Part shown: one piece after another, positions 43,529 through 48,765 of the stretch
Layout: every line of letters begins with the position of its first letter
Position numbering within the stretch: position 1 is the first letter of the stretch
Source: an uncultured Alphaproteobacteria bacterium
GTDB taxonomy: Bacteria; Pseudomonadota; Alphaproteobacteria; Micropepsales; Micropepsaceae
NCBI GenBank assembly: GCA_903897605.1
Contig: CAIUCH010000024.1
Location: 1-48,765, forward strand
Direction: 5' to 3'
DNA length: 48,765 nt
Program-made: the position numbers and the translations under genes
The notes under the pieces: model-generated
Seen by the model: only the letters and a program-made list of their open reading frames with translations
The model's database searches: none
What the model was told of the DNA's origin: nothing

Positions 43529-45294
43529 GTGTTTCCAATTACGACAAATATCCAATCATCGACGTTCCTGCCGGTGAAGGAACCACATGGCGCGGCTGGC
43601 GCGAAATTGTTGCGCGGTTGCGATCGGACATCGAGCAAGGTGAGAGACCAGTGGCGGCAATTGAATGCTATCCGGGGGTCTTTCACAATGAGATTCGCGA
43701 TGCCATCAGAATGCATTGGCCTGACGCCAACCTGATCGACATGCATCAAGCGCTGCTGCCGGAGGATGGGATCGCCGAACTGATCGCGCCTTTTACCGGC
43801 GGCGGCGATCCGATTTTCGGTTATATGAGCAATCTGACGCTCGATCGTTTCTTCCGTTCCGATGCGCTTGAAGCGGTTCGCGCCCGCGCTGCCATTGCGA
43901 CGGCGCCCCTGGTGCTGCTGGGTCCCGGGGCCTTTCTGGCGGCGCCGGAGGCTGCCCTCCATATCTTTGCCAACTTGCCGCGCTGGGAGATACAGCAGCG
44001 GCAGCGCCGGGCCGAGATCGCCAATCTTGGATCTCAAGATAAATCCATGAAAGCGTCCTTGCAGTATAAGCGTGCGTTCTTCGTCGATTGGCGCGTGTGC
44101 GATCGGCTCAAGCGTGCGACGATGACGCGGTGGGATTATTTGCTCGACACCACCATCCCCGGCGATCCCAAGCTCGTTACGGGAACCGCTTTCCGTCGGG
44201 CGCTGACCCACGCGGTCTCAAGACCCTTCCGCGTTGTTCCCTTATTCGATCCGGGCCCCTGGGGCGGTCAATGGATGAAGGAAGTATGCGATCTCGATCG
44301 CGACCAAATCAATTTCGCCTGGTGCTTCGATTGCGTGCCGGAGGAGAACAGCCTTCGCTTCCGCTTTGGTTCGGTCGAAATAGAAGTACCGGCGATCGAT
44401 CTGGTATTTGCGCAACCGCGCGCTTTGCTCGGGGCACCCGTCCATGGGCGTTTCGGCGCCGAGTTTCCAATTCGTTTTGATTTTCTCGATACGATGGCGG
44501 GCGGCAATCTCTCGCTTCAGGTGCATCCGCTCACCCACTATATCCAAGAACAATTCGGGCTCCATTATACCCAGGACGAGAGCTATTACCTGCTCGATGC
44601 CAAGCCTGGCGCGCATGTTTATCTCGGCTGCAAGGCAGGCGTGGGCCGCGCCGAGATGGAGGCGGCGCTTGAAGCGGCGCAATCCGGCAAGGGCCGATTC
44701 CGGGACGAGGATTTTGTCGGCTGCTTTGCGGCCAAGGCTCATGATCATTTCCTGATCCCGGCCGGCACGCTTCACTGCTCGGGCGCGGATGCCATGGTGC
44801 TGGAGATCAGCGCCACGCCCTATATCTTCACGTTCAAGCTGTGGGACTGGGAGCGGTTAGGCCTCGACGGCAAGCCCCGCCCGATCAATATCGCGCGCGG
44901 CATGGACAATGTCTGCTGGGACCGCGACGAACATTATGCGGCACGACATCTCGTCAACCGCATCACCCCACTAGGCAAGGGCGATGGTTGGCGCGAGGAA
45001 CGCACGGGGCTTCACGAAGCGGAGTTCATCGAAACCCGCCGCCACTGGTTCACCGGCATTGTGCCCCACGACACCGGGGGGTGTGAGACGGGTGGCGTGC
45101 AGGTCCTCAACCTCGTCGCCGGCGCCGAGGTGATCGTCGAAAGTCCCAAGGGCGCCTTCGACCCGTTCATCGTCCATTACGCCGAGACCTTCATTGTTCC
45201 CGCCTCGGTCGGTCTCTACACTATTCGTCCCCACGGTCGCGGCATCGGCCAGGAATGCGCGACCATCAAGGCCTTTGTGAGGACCAACGCATGA
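43525..45294 (+). CDS. Class I mannose-6-phosphate isomerase with extra N-terminal domain
   Basis: This 589-residue protein has two parts. Residues about 300-589 form the type I PMI cupin, with zinc-site residues Q332 and H334 in NLSLQVHPLTHY, E352 in YTQDESYYLLDAKPG and H417 in FLIPAGTLHCSG. It interconverts mannose-6-P and fructose-6-P. Residues about 1-230 form a separate alpha/beta domain resembling nucleoside/uridine-kinase-like sequences (VAAIECYPGVFHNEIRDAI, DYLLDTTIPGDPKLVTG), but I see no intact P-loop (GxxGxGKS/T). It may be a degenerate or distinct phosphate-binding domain. Standard type I PMIs are about 300-400 residues. Both ends overlap neighbours by ATGA, so the protein is translated in step with the kinase and GPI. 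Confidence 0.88.
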   Translation: MSVSNYDKYPIIDVPAGEGTTWRGWREIVARLRSDIEQGERPVAAIECYPGVFHNEIRDAIRMHWPDANLIDMHQALLPEDGIAELIAPFTGGGDPIFGYMSNLTLDRFFRSDALEAVRARAAIATAPLVLLGPGAFLAAPEAALHIFANLPRWEIQQRQRRAEIANLGSQDKSMKASLQYKRAFFVDWRVCDRLKRATMTRWDYLLDTTIPGDPKLVTGTAFRRALTHAVSRPFRVVPLFDPGPWGGQWMKEVCDLDRDQINFAWCFDCVPEENSLRFRFGSVEIEVPAIDLVFAQPRALLGAPVHGRFGAEFPIRFDFLDTMAGGNLSLQVHPLTHYIQEQFGLHYTQDESYYLLDAKPGAHVYLGCKAGVGRAEMEAALEAAQSGKGRFRDEDFVGCFAAKAHDHFLIPAGTLHCSGADAMVLEISATPYIFTFKLWDWERLGLDGKPRPINIARGMDNVCWDRDEHYAARHLVNRITPLGKGDGWREERTGLHEAEFIETRRHWFTGIVPHDTGGCETGGVQVLNLVAGAEVIVESPKGAFDPFIVHYAETFIVPASVGLYTIRPHGRGIGQECATIKAFVRTNA

Positions 45295-45878
45295 GCGCCG
45301 CCACGCTGCAATCTCTCGACATCAACGCATTGCTTGGCCGCTTCGATCCGGCAGCCGGAACCATCGAAGGGGCGCGCCGGACGGAGCGCCGGCTTTCCGA
45401 TCTCGCTGGCATATTCCTCGATCAAGCGGCTTATCGCGCCGCCCGCGCTGATGGTGATCCGCTGGTCTATTCTGTAGAGGTGGTCGAGCCGGGCACCGGC
45501 GATGGCGATCTTCATTACGGTCTCGGCGTCATTCATCCCGGCAGGGTCGGGCGGGAATATTTCATGACCAAGGGACATCTGCATAGCTGGCGTGAGGCGG
45601 CCGAACTTTACATCGGCCTCTCCGGAAAAGGTGTCATGCTTCTTGAGGACGAAGCGACTGGTGAAAGCCGGATGCTGCCTTTGGGGCCCGGCTGCGCCGT
45701 CTATGTGCCTGGTCATACTGGCCACCGCACCGCCAATGTCGGCGAAACGCCCCTCAGCTATATTGGCATCTATCCCGCCCGCGCCGGTCATGACTATGGC
45801 GTCTACGCCTCCCGCAATTTTCGCTGCGCCATCATCGATGAAGGCGGCGCGCCGAAATTGATGCGGAGGAATTCATGA
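45291..45878 (+). CDS. Cupin-type glucose-6-phosphate isomerase
   Basis: The 195-residue protein matches the archaeal-type cupin phosphoglucose isomerase (PF06560), unrelated to the common Pgi fold. Metal ligands follow the Pyrococcus enzyme with an offset of about 8: H96 and H98 in MTKGHLHSWREAAELY, E105, and H145 in GHTGHRTANVG. It interconverts fructose-6-P and glucose-6-P, the step after PMI. I start at 45291, the ATG overlapping the PMI stop; an in-frame ATG at 45255 lies inside the PMI gene and is less likely. Its own stop overlaps the start of a 27-codon ORF. Confidence 0.9.
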   Translation: MSAATLQSLDINALLGRFDPAAGTIEGARRTERRLSDLAGIFLDQAAYRAARADGDPLVYSVEVVEPGTGDGDLHYGLGVIHPGRVGREYFMTKGHLHSWREAAELYIGLSGKGVMLLEDEATGESRMLPLGPGCAVYVPGHTGHRTANVGETPLSYIGIYPARAGHDYGVYASRNFRCAIIDEGGAPKLMRRNS

Positions 45879-45958
45879 CTTTTATGACCAAGGCGATCCC
45901 GGAAAAACGTCCGGCGCACCATGCCGATGATTCTGCCGGGCCTGAACGTGGCGATTAG
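45875..45958 (+). CDS. 27-codon coupled ORF between GPI and sugar porter
   Basis: An ATG overlaps the GPI stop (ATGA), with a near-consensus GGAGGAA ribosome site 4-5 bp upstream. The 27-residue product is hydrophilic (MTFMTKAIPEKRP... ending GPERGD). It stops with TAG 3 bp before the ATG of the porter, which itself has no Shine-Dalgarno sequence. The arrangement is what a translational-coupling or leader peptide would need. It could instead be the stub of a deleted gene that kept its ribosome site. No known family is recognisable. Confidence 0.5.
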   Translation: MTFMTKAIPEKRPAHHADDSAGPERGD

Positions 45959-45961
45959 TTT

Positions 45962-47260
45962 ATGACCTTGGGGGATACGTCATTGGTGAATGAAAGTTCC
46001 GGCTTGGTTCGGGTTGCGCTTATCGGGGCCACGGGGGGCCTGCTCTTTGGCTATGATACGGCCGTCATCAACGGCGCGACCCAATATCTTGCAATGCATT
46101 TTCGCCTCGGCCCGGGCGAAGAAGGATTGGCAGTGGCAAGCGCGCTGCTGGGCTGCATCCCCGGCGCGCTGATTGCCGGGCGCCTGGCGGACCGGTTTGG
46201 CCGGCGATCTGCGCTGTTCGCCTGCGCCTGGCTTTTTCTTGTTTCGGGCATCGCCTCCGCCATCGTCGTTCACTTCTCCCAGTTTATCGTTGCGCGCTTC
46301 GCGGCCGGCCTCAGCATCGGGCTCTGCTCGATGATCTGTCCTGTTTTCATCAGCGAATTCGCACCGCCCGATTCGCGCGGCCGGCTGGGCACACTCTTTC
46401 AGTTCGGCATCGTGACGGGCATTTTCTTTACCCTTTTTATAAACGCGCTCATTCAATCGTTGGGAGACGCGGCGTGGAATGCCGCTATCGGCTGGCGCTG
46501 GATGCTTGGCTCCGAAGCGGTTCCGGCCATGATTCTGCTTGGATTGCTCTTTGGCGCCAAGGAAAGTCCCCGTTGGCTGGCTGGCCATAAGGCTGGGACG
46601 CAAAACAGCATTGAACCGCTATTCGCCCCCAAGCATCGCCGCGCCCTTCTCATTGCCTTGGTCATCGCGATTGTATCTCAGTTGAGCGGCATCAATGCGA
46701 TCATGTATTATTCCACCAGGATCTTCTCCCGTACGGGGATCGGCATCGCCAATGCCTTCTGGGCGACGCTGTTGGTCGGTTTTGTCAATTTGATCTTCAC
46801 CCTTGTTGCCACAGCCTTCATCGACCGGGTTGGCCGCCGCAGGCTGCTGTTGCTCGGCCTCGCGGTTCAAACCATCTCGCTCGCGATCGTCGGGTTCTTG
46901 TTTCTTCGTCCCGGCGCAGACCTGCTCCTCCTCGGTGCAATTCTGGCCTTCATCGCGGCCTTTGCCATGGCGCTTGGACCAATTTCCTGGTTGCTGCCGT
47001 CGGAGATCTTTACAGACGCGGTGCGCGGACGGGCGATGGCGCTCGTCGCCTTCACGATCTGGATGGGTGCTTACGTCGTCGCCCAGACCTTCCCGATTCT
47101 GAATGACAGCCCCTCCTTCGGACCGGCTCTCACATTCTTCCTTTATGCAGCAATTAGTTTCGCCGGGCTGCTGTTCACGCTTTTTACCCTTCCGGAAACC
47201 CGTCGCCTCTCACTCGAAGCGGCAAGTGATGCCGTGCGCAGAGGAGTCAGGGCGACCTGA
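45962..47260 (+). CDS. Sugar porter (MFS) with shortened central loop
   Basis: This 432-residue, 12-helix proton-sugar symporter has GGLLFGYDTAVINGATQYL in TM1, the ADRFGRRSAL and DRVGRRRLLLL loop motifs, KESPRWLAG after TM6, QLSGINAIMYYSTRIF in TM7 and LPETRRLSLE at the end. Between KESPRWLAG and TM7 only about 20-25 residues remain, where sugar porters usually have about 60 forming three cytoplasmic helices; the other porter in this window keeps them. The ATG has no ribosome site and probably depends on coupling to the preceding 27-codon ORF. In this operon it most likely imports mannose or a manno-oligosaccharide product. Confidence 0.9.
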   Translation: MTLGDTSLVNESSGLVRVALIGATGGLLFGYDTAVINGATQYLAMHFRLGPGEEGLAVASALLGCIPGALIAGRLADRFGRRSALFACAWLFLVSGIASAIVVHFSQFIVARFAAGLSIGLCSMICPVFISEFAPPDSRGRLGTLFQFGIVTGIFFTLFINALIQSLGDAAWNAAIGWRWMLGSEAVPAMILLGLLFGAKESPRWLAGHKAGTQNSIEPLFAPKHRRALLIALVIAIVSQLSGINAIMYYSTRIFSRTGIGIANAFWATLLVGFVNLIFTLVATAFIDRVGRRRLLLLGLAVQTISLAIVGFLFLRPGADLLLLGAILAFIAAFAMALGPISWLLPSEIFTDAVRGRAMALVAFTIWMGAYVVAQTFPILNDSPSFGPALTFFLYAAISFAGLLFTLFTLPETRRLSLEAASDAVRRGVRAT

Positions 47261-47309
47261 CAAACTGCCGCAACGTCGGCGCCGCTATGGCGCAATATGA
47301 GGTGAACCG

Positions 47310-48625
47310 ATGAAGCGAAGAGATCTGTTGAAAAGTCTGACCATGGCGGCGGGCGGCGCGCTCTGCTCTGGGTCCACATGGAATATTGCCCGCGCTCAGC
47401 CGGAGAGCCAGAGCCGCCCCAAGCTGGCGACACCCATTCGCGCCTTGGCGCGAACCGGCATGGGGCTTCTCCAGCCGCTGCTGATCTCACTTTCGAACAG
47501 CGGGGGCAGCACGGTCGCAATTACAAAACTGGATGGAGCCGAGATCGACCGCCGCACGATTCAAAGCGGCGTAAATGTTTTCGAGATCTACCTTAAGCCG
47601 GTGTCAAGTACGCGCAATGCCGTCGTTTCAATTGAAGTAAACGGCGCGCAGCAGTCGGAGGCCGTGGAGATAAAGCCGGTTCGGCAAATGCTGATCTATG
47701 TCCTCCCGCACTCGCATCATGATCTTGGGTATACCGACCTGCAGGCAGATGTTGAAGAAAAGCAAATGCTCAATATCAAGCGGGGAATCGAACTGGCGCG
47801 CAAAACAGCGGACTATCCCGAAGGCGCAAGGTTCATATGGAACCTTGAGGTGTTGTGGGGCGCCGATCTCTATATGCAGCGCCGCTCACAGGAGGAGAAA
47901 GCCGAGCTTGTCGAGGCTGTCGGCAAAGGCTGGATCGCGCTCAATGGCGCCTACGCGAACGAGCTCACAGGGCTATGCCGGCCGGAAGAGCTGTTGCAGC
48001 TCTTCCACTATTCCACCGTGCTTGGCAAGCAGTGCGGTGTGCGCGTGGACTCGGCCATGATGAGCGATGTTCCCGGTTTTACCTGGGGAACAGTCGCCGC
48101 GTTTTCTCAGGCAGGCATCAGGTATTTTTCGGCTGCTCCGAATTATTTCGACCGCATCGGCACTTTCATGACCACCTGGCAAGACAGGCCATTCTGGTGG
48201 GTCGGACCTTCCGGCAAAGACAAGGTTTTGTTCTGGGTGCCATGGACTGGCTATGCCATGTCGCACGTCATGAAAGTGGGGCCTGATTTTGTCGCGAAGT
48301 ATCAGGACCGCATGGACGATGTTCAGTATTCGTATGACATCTCCAGTATCCGCTGGTCCGGTCATGGCGACAATGCCGAGCCCGATCCGGAAATCAGCGA
48401 ATTCGTGCGGTCATGGAACGAGAAGTATGAATGGCCGCGGTTTTCCATTGCGTCCGTATCGACGGCGTTCTCGGCATTCGAGAAACGCTATGGAAGCCAA
48501 CTGCCGCAATATCACGGCGACCTGACACCATACTGGGAAGACGGTGCGGCTTCCTCGGCGCTTGAAACCAGGCTCAACCGGGGTGCCGCCGATCGCCTCA
48601 GCGCGGCTTTTGCACTCTCCGCGAT
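47310..48625 (+). pseudogene. Tat-exported GH38 alpha-mannosidase-like gene, cut by an IS element
   Basis: The frame encodes a twin-arginine signal (MKRRDLLKSLTMAAGGAL) and an N-terminal accessory region (about 35-125). The GH38 catalytic domain begins with the zinc motif LPHSHHDLGYTD (H136 and D138), and the nucleophile is D253 in MMSDVPGFTWG. The native sequence stops at residue 438 (...SAAFALSAI), exactly where an IS3-type terminal repeat begins; the open frame then runs on to 48752 through 41 unrelated basic residues. GH38 proteins normally have about 400 more residues, including a further zinc ligand and beta domains, so the product is probably inactive unless the element is excised. The ribosome site GAGGTG is 5 bp upstream. 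It ends the mannose-type operon, 49 bp after the porter. Confidence 0.85.
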
Positions 48626-48765
48626 TGTCCTGCCCCCTTTGAACTGGTCCTCCCTGAAGTATGGTTTTGACCAAGGAGGATTGGATAGATGGCAAGGAAA
48701 AGGCATACGGCGGAAGAGATTGTCGCGAAGCTACGGCAGGTCGATGTGCTGATGGCACAGGGCAA
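48626..48765 (+). mobile_element. Left end of an IS3-family insertion sequence
   Basis: The element starts with TGTCCTGCCCCCTTTGAACT, a terminal repeat of the TG...CCCC kind common in IS3-family elements. About 60 bp later it has a strong ribosome site and the start of an OrfA-type transposase. The host GH38 reading frame is lost at this point. The right end and any target duplication lie outside the window. Confidence 0.82.
48689..48765 (+). CDS. IS3-family transposase OrfA, N-terminal fragment
   Basis: An ATG with AAGGAGGA 8 bp upstream opens a frame that runs off the window after 25 codons. The residues ARKRHTAEEIVAKLRQVDVL are typical of the helix-turn-helix start of IS3-family OrfA proteins. 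These bind the element's ends and are fused by frameshift to the OrfB DDE integrase. Confidence 0.8.
   Translation, partial: MARKRHTAEEIVAKLRQVDVLMAQG

Noticed and set aside
1..48765. CRISPR array, tRNA, rRNA or toxin-antitoxin system
   Set aside because: No regularly spaced repeats, tRNA-like cloverleaf with CCA-type end, rRNA stretch or paired small toxin/antitoxin genes were seen on either strand.

Overview
The window is about 58-60% GC by eye and reads like a proteobacterial chromosome, most likely from an alphaproteobacterial plant-polymer degrader (for example near Micropepsales/Rhizomicrobium or Caulobacterales). That placement rests on gene content and style only, because no rRNA or other phylogenetic marker is present. 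It is dominated by carbohydrate catabolism: seven glycoside hydrolases (GH2, GH36, GH3, GH127-like, GH51, an interrupted GH38, plus a DUF5107-TPR protein of unknown activity), two sugar porters and several sugar-processing enzymes. No TonB-dependent receptor, SusD-like protein or LacI-type regulator is visible.

Layout. (1) 1-221: tail of a possible gene. 260-3382: AcrB-type RND pump (minus). (2) 3649-12412, minus strand: DUF5107-TPR protein, sugar porter, CBM9-like protein and Tat-exported GH2, a probable saccharide-use operon. (3) 12602-17614, plus strand: GH36 alpha-galactosidase and GH3 beta-xylosidase/glucosidase, both with Sec signals. 17701-19491 is a secreted M14 zinc carboxypeptidase facing them. 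(4) 19804-26789: secreted bicupin, GH127-like beta-L-arabinofuranosidase, SMP-30 lactonase (divergent), FadR-type GntR regulator, enolase-superfamily sugar-acid dehydratase and SDR. This looks like a non-phosphorylating sugar oxidation module, with palindromic operators in the GntR/SMP-30 divergent promoter. (5) 26861-32979: ParB-like protein, SulP permease, then a TetR-HlyD-ABC ATPase-ABC permease operon under a 22-bp palindromic operator. (6) 33055-39291, minus strand: malate synthase G, a three-part polar amino-acid ABC importer and a TauD/TfdA-type dioxygenase. (7) 39544-41958, minus: GH51 arabinofuranosidase with two carbohydrate-binding-like modules. (8) 42578-48625, plus: a tightly coupled mannose-type operon (ROK kinase, a two-domain class I phosphomannose isomerase, a cupin phosphoglucose isomerase, a 27-codon ORF, a sugar porter and a Tat-exported GH38). 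An IS3-family element cuts the GH38 gene at about 48626 and runs off the window.

How it fits together. Secreted or periplasmic enzymes (GH2, GH3, GH36, GH51, GH127-like, GH38) would release galactose, xylose, arabinose and mannose from hemicellulose, pectin or glycan side chains. Porters import the sugars. Mannose or fructose would go through kinase, PMI and GPI to glycolysis, while another sugar goes through lactonase, dehydratase and dehydrogenase. The least explained pieces are the cytoplasmic DUF5107-TPR protein, the N-terminal domain of the PMI, the short coupled ORF in the mannose operon, and the link between the dioxygenase/importer and malate synthase.
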